This document shows positions 1-9,176 of a stretch of 64,000 nucleotides of DNA, piece by piece. The DNA is taken from assembly GCF_035967765.1 (NCBI RefSeq), contig NZ_JAYWIT010000023.1; one strand, 5' to 3'. This DNA comes from Conexibacter stalactiti. GTDB taxonomy: Bacteria > Actinomycetota > Thermoleophilia > Solirubrobacterales > Solirubrobacteraceae. Made by a program: the position numbers and the translations under genes. Position 1 is the stretch's first letter. Each line of letters opens with the position of its first letter. Under the pieces are notes generated by a model. It saw only the letters and a list, made by a program, of their open reading frames with translations. It made no database searches and had not been told where the DNA came from.

Positions 1-691
1 AGCCGGCCTCGCGCTGCGTCACCAGCGTGCTACGCAACGTGCGCGCGAGCACCAGCGCCGGCGCGATCGCGATGCAGAAGGCCGGCGCGAGCAGGTGCCA
101 GAGCGCGTCGGCCGTCACCCGCGGGCGCAGCGTCAGCAGGCCGTCGACCGTCAGCAGCCCGGTCGGCCCGCCGGGCGCCGCGACGTCGGCCGAGAGGCGG
201 CCGGCGCCGGGGATCCAGCCGAGTCTGTTGTAGAGCAGCAGCAGCGCGAGCAGCCCGACGAGGAAGCTCGGAACCGACGCGCCGGCCGCCATCACGAGGC
301 GTACCGGCGTGCCGAGCCGGGTGCCGCGCGCAGCGGCCAGCCCCGCGAGCGTGCCGAGCACGATCGTGATCACGAGCGCCGCCAGCAGCAGCTCGAGCGT
401 CGCCGGGATCGCGCGGCCGAGGTCGTCGACGACCGGCCGGTGGGTGTGCACGGAGATCGACAGGTCGCCCTGCAGCGCGTTGCCGATGAAGCGCACGTAC
501 TGCTGCGGCAGCGGCTCGTCGAGGTGCAGTTGCGCGCGCTTGGCGGCGACGACCTCGGGCGGCGCCGACTGGCCCGCCATCAGGCGGGCCGGGTCGGACG
601 GGATCACCGTCTGGATCACGAAGACGATCGTGACCAGCGCCCACAGCACCGCGACGAGCGCGACGAGGCGACCTGCGATCAGCCGTGCCAC
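1..691 (-). CDS. ABC importer permease, DppB type (3' end cut by window)
   Basis: Membrane subunit of a peptide-type ABC importer. The 230 visible codons read as a DppB/OppB permease: an N-terminal hydrophobic helix (about residues 5-27), then the conserved extracytoplasmic stretch with DPARLMAG and a LDEPLPQQYVRF element, the GDLSIS motif, and three further hydrophobic segments. The EAA loop and C-terminus lie outside the window. The GTG start at 691 is one base after the binding-protein stop (693-695), so it is the last visible gene of the operon that begins at 8299. It should pair with the DppC-type permease at 2261-3151. Substrate is unknown; the two peptidases in the operon favour peptides. 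Confidence 0.85.
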   Translation of the reverse strand, partial: MARLIAGRLVALVAVLWALVTIVFVIQTVIPSDPARLMAGQSAPPEVVAAKRAQLHLDEPLPQQYVRFIGNALQGDLSISVHTHRPVVDDLGRAIPATLELLLAALVITIVLGTLAGLAAARGTRLGTPVRLVMAAGASVPSFLVGLLALLLLYNRLGWIPGAGRLSADVAAPGGPTGLLTVDGLLTLRPRVTADALWHLLAPAFCIAIAPALVLARTLRSTLVTQREAG

Positions 692-692
692 C

Positions 693-2264
693 TCACTTCT
701 CCCTGAGCGCCGGCATGTCGACCTGCCAGATGTAGAGCGGCGTGTGTCTGATGTCGTCGATGCCGCTGCGCGCGACGATCACGTCGTCGAAGTCGTCGAC
801 GGCGAGCACCGCGGCGTCCTCCTGGACGAGCTGCGCCAGCTCGTCGTAGAGCGCGTCGGCCTGCGCTCTGGTCGGCGCCGAGCGGGCCTCCGCGATCAGT
901 CTGTCGACCAGCGGGTTGCCGTAGCCGAGCAGGTTCAGGCCGCCGCCGGTCATCCACACCGGCGATGCCCACGCGTCGGGATGCGCGGCGTCGGGATTGA
1001 GGCCGGCGAGCAGCGCGTCGGGCGCCTTCTCCGGTCTCGTCGCGTAGGAGAACTGGGCGGCGAAGGTGTCGCCCTTGAGCTTCACGTCGAAGCCGGCCGG
1101 CTTCAGCTGCGCCTGCAGGTACTGGACGAGCCGCAGGAGGCTGGTCTGACCGGCGCCGGTCGCGTACGACAGCACGACCTCGACCGGCTTCGCCGGCTTC
1201 TCGGCGGTCAGCGGGGTCAGTCTGCCGAGATCTGTGTCACCGGCGATCACGGCCGGATAGTTGGAGGTCGCGACGCGGCCGGTCTTGCCGTAGACGACTC
1301 TGACGGCCTCCTCCGGTCTCAGCGCGGCGGAGAAGGCGCGCCGCACGGCCGGGTCGTCGAACGGCGGCTTGTGCGTGTTGAGGAACAGCACGTGGCGCAG
1401 CGCGGCGGGGAAGATCTTCGCCTGCAGGTTCGGGTTCTGCTCCACGTTCGGCAGGCCGGCGGCGTCGATCCCGTGGGTCATCATGTCGAGGTCGCCCGAC
1501 TCCAACTGCAGCCGCTGCGTGCCGAGGTCGGGGATGACGGGGAACTCGACCTTCGCGAAGCCGGCTCTGCCGCCCCACCAGTCGTCGTTGCGCGTCAGCT
1601 CGGCGGTGTCGCCGATCCGCAGCGAGGCCAGTCTGTAGGGACCGGTGCCGACGGCGTTGCCGGCGAGCCATCTCTGCGCGTGGTCTCTGCCGGCGTGCTC
1701 CTTCAGCGCTGCCGGCGAGATCATCTTCGGCCCGTACATCGAGGCGAGCAGGTCGAGGAAGGCGTTGTTGCGCGCTCTCAGTCTGATCACGACGACGTAT
1801 CTCTTCGAGGCGTCGATCGACTCGACGTCGGCGACCATGTAGGAGACGGCCTGTCTGACCGCCAGGCGGCGCTCGATGTTGGCCTTCACGGCCGCTGAGT
1901 CGAACGGCGTGCCGTCGTGGAATCTGACGTCGTCGCGCAGGCCGAACGTGTAGGTGCGGCCGTCCTTGCTGACCTCCCAGACGGTCGCCAGCGCCGGCCC
2001 GACTCTCGTCGAGCCCGGCTCGTAGGCGACGAGCCCCTCGTAGAGCGAGGTGATGACCGACTCGCCCTCGACGCCGTAGAAGACGTCGGGGTCGATGCCG
2101 CCGGCCGGCGACTCCTGGTACGGGATCCGCAGGACGGCGTCGGCCTTCGCGCCGCCGCCGGCCGGGGTCCCGCCGCCCGGCGGGGTCGAGCGCTCCGACG
2201 AACCGCCGCAGCCGGCGAGCGCGGCGACGGCTCCGAGCGCGAGCAGCGCGTGTGGCAGCCTCAT
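693..2264 (-). CDS. Extracellular solute-binding protein, family 5 (lipoprotein)
   Basis: Captures the ligand of the adjacent ABC importer outside the membrane. The 523-aa product has a short signal peptide ending in a lipobox (ALAGC, Cys about residue 19), a Ser/Gly/Pro-rich tether, and then the SBP_bac_5 fold: LYEGLVAYEP, the WEVSKDGRTYTFGLRDDVRFHDG block and DPAVRRAFS. The start at 2264 overlaps the upstream permease stop by ATGA (2261-2264), which decides it over longer forms. Arginine is encoded by AGA unusually often here (for example VDRL, DVRF, KRYVV), unlike its cytoplasmic neighbours. Oligopeptides are the likeliest ligand, because the operon encodes two peptidases, but family 5 also binds nickel, sugars and other compounds. 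Confidence 0.92.
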   Translation of the reverse strand: MRLPHALLALGAVAALAGCGGSSERSTPPGGGTPAGGGAKADAVLRIPYQESPAGGIDPDVFYGVEGESVITSLYEGLVAYEPGSTRVGPALATVWEVSKDGRTYTFGLRDDVRFHDGTPFDSAAVKANIERRLAVRQAVSYMVADVESIDASKRYVVVIRLRARNNAFLDLLASMYGPKMISPAALKEHAGRDHAQRWLAGNAVGTGPYRLASLRIGDTAELTRNDDWWGGRAGFAKVEFPVIPDLGTQRLQLESGDLDMMTHGIDAAGLPNVEQNPNLQAKIFPAALRHVLFLNTHKPPFDDPAVRRAFSAALRPEEAVRVVYGKTGRVATSNYPAVIAGDTDLGRLTPLTAEKPAKPVEVVLSYATGAGQTSLLRLVQYLQAQLKPAGFDVKLKGDTFAAQFSYATRPEKAPDALLAGLNPDAAHPDAWASPVWMTGGGLNLLGYGNPLVDRLIAEARSAPTRAQADALYDELAQLVQEDAAVLAVDDFDDVIVARSGIDDIRHTPLYIWQVDMPALREK

Positions 2265-3151
2265 ACATCCTCCAACAGATCGCGGAGACCGTCTCCTGCC
2301 ACGTTGGCGGAGAAGGCCAGGACGAACAGCGCAACAGCGGGTGCCAGGCAGATCCACGCCTGGCCGAACAGATACGAGAGCCCCTGCGAGGCCATCGCTC
2401 CCAGCTCGGGCGCCGGCGGCGGCGCGCCGAGGCCGATGAAGGAGAGCCCGGCGAGCGCGAGCACGAGCGCGCCGAGGTCGACCGACGCCGTCACCAGCAC
2501 GGCCGGCAGCACGCCGGGGACGACGTGCCGCAGCGCCAGCCGCACGCCGCCGACGCCGGCGACGCGCGCCGCCTCGACGTGCGGCCGCACGACCAGCGCG
2601 CGCGCCTCGCCGCGCACCAGCCGCGCGTACCACGGCCACCAGACCGCGATCACCGCCAGCAGCGTGTTGCGCAGGCTGGGGCCGAGCGCGACGATCACGG
2701 CGATCGCCAGCATCGGGCCGGGCAGCGCCAGGCCGATCTCGGTGATCCGCATCAGCAGGTTGTCGACCCAGCCGCCGCGCATCCCCGCGACGACGCCGAT
2801 CGTGCCGCCGATCACGACGCTGACGGAGACGACCAGCAGCGTCGCCAGCCACGAGGCGCGCACGCCGTGGATCACGCGCGAGAGCACGTCGCGGCCAAGC
2901 TCGTCGGAGCCGAGCGGCGCGCCGGGCGAGCCGGGCGGCAGGAAGGGCGTCGTCGAGGTCGCGACCGGGTCGTGCGGCGCCAGCAGCGGCGCCAGGATCG
3001 CGACGACGGTGACGAGCAGCAGCAGGCCGATCGCCGTCCGCTCCAGCCAGCCGAGCCGGGCGAGCCAGCCGCGCCGCGGCGCGGCCAGCAGCAGCGCGCC
3101 GGCGCCGGGTGTCGCGGCCAGCCTGCGGCCGCGACGCGGGAAGCCTGTCAT
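2261..3151 (-). CDS. ABC importer permease, DppC type
   Basis: Second membrane subunit of the 1-8.3 kb importer, 296 aa, normal DppC length. After a basic N-terminus and one helix (about residues 30-52) come the family hallmark GSDELGRDVLSRVIHG, a run of five hydrophobic helices, and the EAA-type coupling loop (HVEAARVAGVGG), which would contact the ATPase. The start overlaps the peptidase stop by ATGA (3148-3151) and the stop overlaps the binding protein in the same way, so the operon looks translationally coupled throughout. Confidence 0.92.
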   Translation of the reverse strand: MTGFPRRGRRLAATPGAGALLLAAPRRGWLARLGWLERTAIGLLLLVTVVAILAPLLAPHDPVATSTTPFLPPGSPGAPLGSDELGRDVLSRVIHGVRASWLATLLVVSVSVVIGGTIGVVAGMRGGWVDNLLMRITEIGLALPGPMLAIAVIVALGPSLRNTLLAVIAVWWPWYARLVRGEARALVVRPHVEAARVAGVGGVRLALRHVVPGVLPAVLVTASVDLGALVLALAGLSFIGLGAPPPAPELGAMASQGLSYLFGQAWICLAPAVALFVLAFSANVAGDGLRDLLEDV

Positions 3152-5163
3152 CGCTCTCTCATCTCCTCGTGCTCCTCGTGCGGCGGGATCAGGTGCTCGA
3201 CGAACCAGGCGGTCAGCGCCGCCTCCTGCGCCTCGCGCATCGGCGGCGGGCCGAGCACCGAGGCGTCGTGCGTGCCGCCCGGGATCCGCACCATCTCGGT
3301 GGCGCGGCCGTGCAGCCGCAGCAGCCGGTAGAGCTGCTCGCCCTGCTCCGGCGGGCAGCGGCGGTCGGCCTCGGCCTGGATCAGCAGCAGCGGCGTGCGG
3401 CAGCTGTGGGCGTCGGCGACCGGCGACTGCGCCAGCCACTCCCGCAGCCCCGGTCCGGGCGGCCCGAGCAGGTCGGGCAGCAGCTGCGAGCCGATGTCGC
3501 TGCTGCCCAGCAGCGAGACGAAGTTGGTCGCGGCGTTCTCGGCCGCCGCGGCCATGAAGCGGCCGGTGCGGCAGGCCAGCCAGCAGGTCAGCGTGCCGCC
3601 GGCCGACTGCCCGTGGACGCCGAGTCGCGCCGGGTCGGCCCAGCCGCGCGCGACGGCGGCGTCGACCGCGGTCAGCACGTCGTCGCAGGTGCGCTGCGCC
3701 CAGCGGCCGCGCAGCGAGACGCCGAAGGCGTCGTCGTAGCCCATCGAGCCGTGGTGGTTGACGAGCAGCACCGCGATCCCGTGCGCCAGCAGCAGCTGCG
3801 CGTCGACGTGCGGCAGCTGGCCGCTGGCGGCGTGTGGGCCGCCGTGCAGGAGCGCGACCGTCGGCCACGGCCCGGCGCCGCCGTCCGGCGGCGCGGCGAA
3901 CCAGGCATCGATCCCGTCGCGCCGCGGCGTGCGGTGCAGCAGCGGTCTCAGCGGGGCGAGCGCGATGCCGTCGAGCGCGGCGCCGTTGAGATCGGTCAGC
4001 CGCCGCTCGCCGCCGCCGGCGTCGCGCAGCACCAGCTCGGGGAGCTGGTCGAAGGAGGCGACGAGCGCCAGCAGCGCGCCGTCGGCGGTGATGCCGCAGG
4101 GCTGGCAGGCGCGCGGGCCGCCGAGCACCAGCTCCGAGCGCTGCGGCCCCGCGAGCGCGATCCGCCGCAGCTCGCAGCTGCCACCGGCGTGCACGCGCAC
4201 GAGCGCGTCGGCGCCGTCGTCGCCGACGACGATCGGCGTCGGATCCCACCACGCCGCCGACGGCAGGTCGCCGTCGAGGAAGCCGCCGACGGCGCCGGGC
4301 AGCTCGGAGCTGCGGTCCGCGGGCCGCGCGCCCGGCTGCGCGGCGACGACGAAGAGGTCTTCCTGCGTGCCGGCGAGCGAGCCCGGCGCGACCCCGGCGA
4401 AGACGACGGTCCGCTCGTCGGCCCAGGCGCTCGCGAACGGGCGGTAGCTGCTCGGGACCAGCTCGGCGTCGCCGCCATCTCGGTCGAGCAGCCGCAGCGT
4501 CGTGCCGCGGATCCGCTCCAGCGCGCGCTGCTCGAACAGCAGCCGCTCGCCCGACGGCGACCAGACCGGCGCGGCCTTCGCGCTCGGCGTGCAGGTCAGG
4601 CGCCGCAGCCGGTCGCCGTCATCGCCGTCGCCCTCGCGCTCGCTCTCGCCCTCGCGCTCGCCGAGCCGCAGCTCCCACAGGTCGCTGCCGGCGCGGTCGA
4701 CGCGGCCGACGCCGTCGCGCTCCCACACCTCGTCGGTCGTGCGGTACGGCTGCTCGCGCGGCGTGCAGCGCTCCTCCTCGCGCGCGAGCACGAGCGCGAG
4801 GCGGTCGTCGCCGTGCCAGGCGCAGGCACCGGTCGGCTCGCCGGTCAGCCCGCCGCGCGGCGCGGCCCAGGCGGCGCCGGCCGCGACGATCGCCAGCCGC
4901 CAGCGACCGCCATGGCGCAGCCGCACCGCGAGCCAGCGCCCGCTCGCGCTCCAGGCGAGCGAGGCGACGTCGGCGCCGCCGCTGTCGACGCGCGTCTCCT
5001 CGCCGCTGCGCAGGTCGTGCCACCACAGCTCGACCGTCTCCCGTGACGGGTCCTCGCCGCGCACCCGCAGCGTGTAGGCGACGAGGTCGCCTAAGGGTTG
5101 CAGCGCCGCCTCCTGCAGCCACCGCAGCCGCCGCAGGACGGCGCCGTCGAAGCGGGCGCTCAC
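3148..5163 (-). CDS. S9 family prolyl-oligopeptidase-like serine peptidase
   Basis: Likely cytoplasmic dipeptidyl/acylaminoacyl-type peptidase of 671 aa; no signal peptide is visible. The first 400 or so residues form the WD/PD40-like propeller (repeats of the type SASGRWLAV and SPSGERLLF). The C-terminal third is an alpha/beta hydrolase: LLHGGPH oxyanion strand, nucleophile elbow GQSAGG, acid in the QAEADRRCPPEQ strand and histidine in PGGTHD. An acidic, Glu/Arg/Gly/Asp-rich insert lies around 4610-4660. The GTG start at 5163 overlaps the M20 peptidase stop (GTGA). The position between two permease-side genes and an M20 peptidase suggests intracellular breakdown of imported peptides. Confidence 0.93.
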   Translation of the reverse strand: MSARFDGAVLRRLRWLQEAALQPLGDLVAYTLRVRGEDPSRETVELWWHDLRSGEETRVDSGGADVASLAWSASGRWLAVRLRHGGRWRLAIVAAGAAWAAPRGGLTGEPTGACAWHGDDRLALVLAREEERCTPREQPYRTTDEVWERDGVGRVDRAGSDLWELRLGEREGESEREGDGDDGDRLRRLTCTPSAKAAPVWSPSGERLLFEQRALERIRGTTLRLLDRDGGDAELVPSSYRPFASAWADERTVVFAGVAPGSLAGTQEDLFVVAAQPGARPADRSSELPGAVGGFLDGDLPSAAWWDPTPIVVGDDGADALVRVHAGGSCELRRIALAGPQRSELVLGGPRACQPCGITADGALLALVASFDQLPELVLRDAGGGERRLTDLNGAALDGIALAPLRPLLHRTPRRDGIDAWFAAPPDGGAGPWPTVALLHGGPHAASGQLPHVDAQLLLAHGIAVLLVNHHGSMGYDDAFGVSLRGRWAQRTCDDVLTAVDAAVARGWADPARLGVHGQSAGGTLTCWLACRTGRFMAAAAENAATNFVSLLGSSDIGSQLLPDLLGPPGPGLREWLAQSPVADAHSCRTPLLLIQAEADRRCPPEQGEQLYRLLRLHGRATEMVRIPGGTHDASVLGPPPMREAQEAALTAWFVEHLIPPHEEHEEMRER

Positions 5164-6527
5164 GCCGCCGCCTCCCCGAACGCGAACAGCGTCGCGATCC
5201 CGCTGCGGATGCCGCGGCGGAAGGCGTCGAGCGTGATGTTCTCGTCGGGCGCGTGCGTGGCGCAGTCGTGGTCGGCGTACGTGACGATGTAGGCCGGGCA
5301 GCCGAGCTGCCGCTGCCAGGTCGCCAGCGGCAGCGAGCCGCCGACGAGCGGCTCGACCAGGGGCGCGGCCCCCTGACCGCGCGCGACCGCCGCCTCCAGG
5401 CGCGCCAGCAGCGGCGAGTCGACGGGGCTGGCCGCCGGCGCCATCGCGCCGCCGGTCGGCCGCAGCGTCACCTCGGGCGCGACCTCGGCGAGCCGCCGGC
5501 GCAGCGCCGCGAGCGCCTGCTCGGGCTCCTGGCCGGGCACCAACCGCAGGTCGCAGCGGGCGCTCGCGTGGGCGGGGATCGCGGCGCCGGCCGCGGCCGG
5601 ATCGCAGGGACCGGCCGCGAGCACGTTGACCGACAGCGCCGGCCACGCGATCAGCCGCTCGTGGAAGCCGCGCGCGGCCGGTGCGTCGAGTCGCGCGATG
5701 CCGCTGTCGGAGCGCACGGCGTCGAGGTCGACCGGCAGCGTGCGCGCGGCGCTGCGCAGCGGGCCGACGTGAGCCGGGTCGGGCTCGAGGCCTGGCACGG
5801 TCAGCGCGCCGTCGGCGCCGCGCAGCGCGGCCAGCGCGCGCACCAGCTCCCACGCCGCGTTCGGCGCCACGCCGCCCCAGTTGCCGGAGTGCAGGTCTCG
5901 GCGCGCGGTCGTGACCGACAGCTCGAAGGAGAGGCAGCCGCGACAGCCGGCGATGATCCGCACGCGGCCGTCGGGGTGGCCGGGGCCGTCGGCGACGACC
6001 ACGACGTCGGCGGCGAGCAGCTCGCGATGACGGCCGACGGTCGCGGCGAGGTGCGGGCTGCCGATCTCCTCCTCGCCGTCGAGCACGACGACGACGTTGC
6101 AGGGCAGCTCGCCCTCGCAGGCGAGCACGGTCTCCAGCGCCAGCAGCTGCGCGACGTGCTGGCCCTTGTTGTCGGCGGCGCCGCGCGCGTAGACGCGACC
6201 GTCGGCGATCCGCGGCTCGAACGGCGCGCCGCTCCACAGCGCGCGCTCGCCGGGCGGCTGCACGTCGTAGTGGCCGTAGAGCAGCACGGTCGGCGCGCCC
6301 GGGACGGTCCGCCGCGCGCCCGCGACGAGCGGATGGCTGCCCTCGCCGAGCAGGCGGGCGTCGAAGCCGAGCCGTTGGAGCCACTCGCGCAGCCGGCCGG
6401 CCGCCGCCCGCAGGCCGTCGCCGGTGGCGCTGACGGTCGGCTGCCGCAGCTGGTCGCAGAGTCGCCGCAGGTGGTCGTCGGCGTGCGCGTCGGCGTGCGC
6501 GAAGGCGCGCTGTTCGGCGGCGCTCAT
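5160..6527 (-). CDS. M20 family metallopeptidase
   Basis: Zinc-dependent exopeptidase or deacylase, 455 aa, consistent with the CNDP/PepV-like dipeptidase branch. Metal-site motifs are all present: YGHYDVQPPGE (His and Asp; the following Asp is in GAADNKGQ), DGEEEIGSPHL (catalytic Glu pair) and the late His in DHDCATHAPDENI. The central dimerisation lid lies between roughly 190 and 320. The ATG at 6527 overlaps the ATPase stop (ATGA, 6524-6527). Together with the S9 enzyme it makes this importer operon a peptide-scavenging unit; substrate specificity cannot be read from sequence. Confidence 0.93.
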   Translation of the reverse strand: MSAAEQRAFAHADAHADDHLRRLCDQLRQPTVSATGDGLRAAAGRLREWLQRLGFDARLLGEGSHPLVAGARRTVPGAPTVLLYGHYDVQPPGERALWSGAPFEPRIADGRVYARGAADNKGQHVAQLLALETVLACEGELPCNVVVVLDGEEEIGSPHLAATVGRHRELLAADVVVVADGPGHPDGRVRIIAGCRGCLSFELSVTTARRDLHSGNWGGVAPNAAWELVRALAALRGADGALTVPGLEPDPAHVGPLRSAARTLPVDLDAVRSDSGIARLDAPAARGFHERLIAWPALSVNVLAAGPCDPAAAGAAIPAHASARCDLRLVPGQEPEQALAALRRRLAEVAPEVTLRPTGGAMAPAASPVDSPLLARLEAAVARGQGAAPLVEPLVGGSLPLATWQRQLGCPAYIVTYADHDCATHAPDENITLDAFRRGIRSGIATLFAFGEAAA

Positions 6528-8299
6528 GCGATCGTCGGCACCGCGGCGAGGAGCGCGCGCGTCTGCTCGGCGACCGGCGCGTCGAGCACCTGCGCCGTCG
6601 GGCCCGACTCGACGATCCGCCCGCCGTCCATCACGACGACGCGGTCGGCGACCGCGCGCGCGACGCCGACGTCGTGCGTCACGACGACCAGCCCCATGCC
6701 GAGCTGGGCGCGCAGCTTGCGCAGCAGCAGCAGGACGTTGGCGGCGAGCGACACGTCGAGCGCCGAGGTCGGCTCGTCGCAGATCAGGAAGGCCGGCGGG
6801 ACGATGATCGAGCGGGCGAGCGCGACGCGCTGGCGCTGACCGCCGGAGAGGCGGCCGGGGCGCACCTCGCCGACCTCGCGCGGGAGGCCGACCAGCTCCA
6901 GCGCCGCCGCGATCCGCGCGGCGTGCTCGGCGCGCGGGACGCGCTCGACCTGCAGCCGCTCCCGCAGCAGCTGCTTGACCGGCAGCCACGCCGTCAGCGA
7001 GGCGCCGACGTCCTGGAAGACGAGCTGCGGTCGCGAGCCGGGCGCCAGCTCGACGGTGCCGCTGGTCGCCTTCTCCAGCCCGACGGCGATCCGCAGCGTC
7101 GTCGTCTTGCCGCAGCCGCTCTCGCCGACGACGGCGACCGCCTCGCCGGCCTCGACCGTCAGCGAGACGTCGTCGAGCACGGTCACGTCGCCGAAGCGCT
7201 TCGTGACGTCGGTGAGGCGGAGGGCAGGGGTGCCGGACGCGGCGGGCGCCCGGCCGATGGGGCGCTCCCGCGCCTCGGCGAGCGGCGGGTGCGGCACGGC
7301 CGGGATCTCCCCGGCGCGTGCGCAGGCGTTGCGCAGCAGGCCGTCCGCGCTGCGGCGCAGCGGCGGCTCCGGCAGCTCGCAGGCGTCGGCGCGGAAGCTG
7401 CAGCGCGGCGCGAACGGGCAGCCGTCCGCGGCGCGGCGCGGATCGGGCGGGTCGCCGGGGATCGGCCGCAGCGACGCGCCGTCGCTGGTCAGCGGCAGGC
7501 GCGCGGCGAGCAGCGCGGCCGTGTAGGGGTGCGACGGCGCGCGGCAGAGCTGCGCGGTCGGCCCGCTCTCGGCGACGCGACCGCCGTAGAGGACGACGGT
7601 GCGATCGGCGATCGAGGCGGCGAGCGCGAGGTCGTGGGTGATGAACAGCGTCGCCAGCCCGAGCCGGTCGCGCAGCTCGGTGAACAGTCTCGCGATGCCG
7701 GCCTGGACGGTCACGTCGAGCGCCGTCGTCGGCTCGTCGGCGACGACCAGCGCCGGTCTGCCGGCGATCGCCATCGCGATCATCACGCGTTGGCGCAGCC
7801 CGCCCGACAGCTCGTGCGGGTACTGGCGCATGCGCCGATCGGGTGCCGGGATCCCGACCGCCTCCAGCAGCTCTTTGACGGCCGCGCCGCCCTCGCCGGC
7901 CGCCTCGGCGACCTGCCGCTCGATCCGCATCGTCGGGTTCAGCGATGTCATCGGATCCTGGAAGACGGCGCCGACGTGCGCCTTGCGCGCGCGGCGGCGC
8001 GTCTCGGCGTCCGCGCTGACCATGTCGACGTCGAGCAGCCGCGCGCTGCCGCTGACCTCGGCGTCGTCGGGCAGCAGCCCGAGCGCGGCGAGGCCGAGCA
8101 TGCTCTTGCCCGAGCCGGACTCGCCGACGAGCGCGACCAGCTCGCCGGGCTCGATCCGCAGGTCGACCCCGCGCAGCGCGCGCACGCCGCCGGGGAACGA
8201 CACGCGCAGGCCCGCGACGTCGAGCGCGGCCGGGCGGCCGCCATCGCTTGCGCGCGCCGTCGACGAATCGTCGGGCACCGACACAACTCCTCGCTCCAT
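6524..8299 (-). CDS. Fused two-domain ABC importer ATPase (DppD-DppF type)
   Basis: Energises the importer encoded downstream. The 591-aa chain carries two complete ATPases. Domain 1 (about 25-290): Walker A GESGSGKS, signature LSGGLRQRV, Walker B VVADEPTT and the oligopeptide-specific C-terminal Cys motif (CPFAPRCSF...CELPEP). Domain 2 (about 335-585): GESGCGKTT, LSGGQRQRV, ICDEPTS, but no second Cys motif. Most dipeptide systems encode these as two genes, so this is a fusion. The ATG at 8299 is used; GTG codons a few residues later are alternatives. It is the first gene of the operon, transcribed away from the SDR gene at 8394. Confidence 0.93.
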   Translation of the reverse strand: MERGVVSVPDDSSTARASDGGRPAALDVAGLRVSFPGGVRALRGVDLRIEPGELVALVGESGSGKSMLGLAALGLLPDDAEVSGSARLLDVDMVSADAETRRRARKAHVGAVFQDPMTSLNPTMRIERQVAEAAGEGGAAVKELLEAVGIPAPDRRMRQYPHELSGGLRQRVMIAMAIAGRPALVVADEPTTALDVTVQAGIARLFTELRDRLGLATLFITHDLALAASIADRTVVLYGGRVAESGPTAQLCRAPSHPYTAALLAARLPLTSDGASLRPIPGDPPDPRRAADGCPFAPRCSFRADACELPEPPLRRSADGLLRNACARAGEIPAVPHPPLAEARERPIGRAPAASGTPALRLTDVTKRFGDVTVLDDVSLTVEAGEAVAVVGESGCGKTTTLRIAVGLEKATSGTVELAPGSRPQLVFQDVGASLTAWLPVKQLLRERLQVERVPRAEHAARIAAALELVGLPREVGEVRPGRLSGGQRQRVALARSIIVPPAFLICDEPTSALDVSLAANVLLLLRKLRAQLGMGLVVVTHDVGVARAVADRVVVMDGGRIVESGPTAQVLDAPVAEQTRALLAAVPTIA

Positions 8300-8334
8300 G
8301 CTCCGATATTCGCAGAGTTTTTAGGTATCTTCAA

Positions 8335-8373
8335 AGGAATTCGTTGTGTCTATGCCTTAGTACAACGATTCCT
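8335..8373. promoter_or_regulatory. Inverted repeat in divergent promoter region (candidate operator)
   Basis: Left arm AGGAATTCGTTGT (8335-8347) and right arm ACAACGATTCCT (8362-8373) are reverse complements except for one extra T in the left arm, separated by 14 bases. The 94-bp gap between the divergent starts 8299 (minus) and 8394 (plus) is clearly AT-richer than its surroundings. On the minus strand TTGAAG followed 18 bases later by AATATC could be -35/-10 elements for the transporter operon. A repressor bound here could control both genes; the regulator is not identifiable. Confidence 0.5.
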
Positions 8374-8393
8374 ATCACTTAAGAGGGAGAGAG

Positions 8394-9176
8394 ATGACCT
8401 CGGACCAGAACCAACGGCTCGCCGGCAGAGTGGCGTTGGTGACCGGCGCCGGCTCGGGGATCGGCCGCGCGATCGCGACGCGCTACGGCGCCGCGGGCGC
8501 CCACGTCTTCGCGCTCGACCGCGACCTCGACGCCGCCGAGCGGGCGGCCGCCGCGATCGTCGCCGCCGGCGGTCGTGCCGCCGCGGTCGCCTGCGACGTG
8601 ACCGACGCCGCCGCCGTCGCCGCCGCGGTCACGCGCGTGCGGGAGCAGGGCGGCGGAATCGACCTCGTCGTCAACAACGCCGGGATCTCGGTGCTCGGCG
8701 CCGTCCACACGCTCTCCGAGCAGGAGTGGGACCGCCAGCTCGACGTCAACGTCAAGAGCGTCTTCCTCGTCTCGCGCGCCGTCTGGCCCCACCTCGTCGA
8801 GCGCGGCGGCGGCGTGCTGCTGAACACCGGCTCGGTGCTCGGCCTGCGCGCCGAGCGCGACGACGCGGCCGCCTACTGCGCCTCGAAGGCGGCGGTGCTG
8901 ATGCTGACGCGCTGCATGGCGCTCGACGGCGCCGCGCACGGGATCCGCAGCAACGCCGTCTGCCCCGGCTACGTCACCGGCCCGATGCTCGACCACTACA
9001 CCTCCGCCCAGCCCGACGCCGCGGCGGCGCGCGCGGCGGTCGCCGCGCAGCATCCGCTCGGCTGGCTCGGCGATCCGGCCGACGTCGCCGAGGCCTTTCT
9101 CTATCTCGCCTCCGACGCCGCCCGCTGGGTGACCGGCGCGGTCCTGTCGGTCGACGGCGGCATGGCCGTCGCCTGA
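8394..9176 (+). CDS. Short-chain dehydrogenase/reductase (SDR)
   Basis: NAD(P)-dependent oxidoreductase of the classical SDR family, 260 aa. It shows the cofactor motif TGAGSGIG near residue 19, an acidic residue (ALDRD) at the end of beta-2 that favours NAD, NNAGIS, the catalytic Tyr/Lys in YCASK, and PGYVTGPM. A good ribosome site (GGGAGAG) precedes ATG 8394. It is divergent from the peptide operon and convergent with the decarboxylase, whose coding region overlaps its last 76 bases. Substrate unknown. Confidence 0.92.
   Translation: MTSDQNQRLAGRVALVTGAGSGIGRAIATRYGAAGAHVFALDRDLDAAERAAAAIVAAGGRAAAVACDVTDAAAVAAAVTRVREQGGGIDLVVNNAGISVLGAVHTLSEQEWDRQLDVNVKSVFLVSRAVWPHLVERGGGVLLNTGSVLGLRAERDDAAAYCASKAAVLMLTRCMALDGAAHGIRSNAVCPGYVTGPMLDHYTSAQPDAAAARAAVAAQHPLGWLGDPADVAEAFLYLASDAARWVTGAVLSVDGGMAVA

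Noticed and set aside
4610..4660. Repetitive CTCGC tract as a regulatory repeat
   Set aside because: It is in frame and encodes the acidic/basic insert of the S9 peptidase.
2252..8324. Many long Arg/Ala/Gly-rich open frames on the opposite strand and in other frames throughout the window
   Set aside because: They are shadows of real genes in very GC-rich DNA: no family motifs, no ribosome sites, and they lie entirely over well-supported genes.
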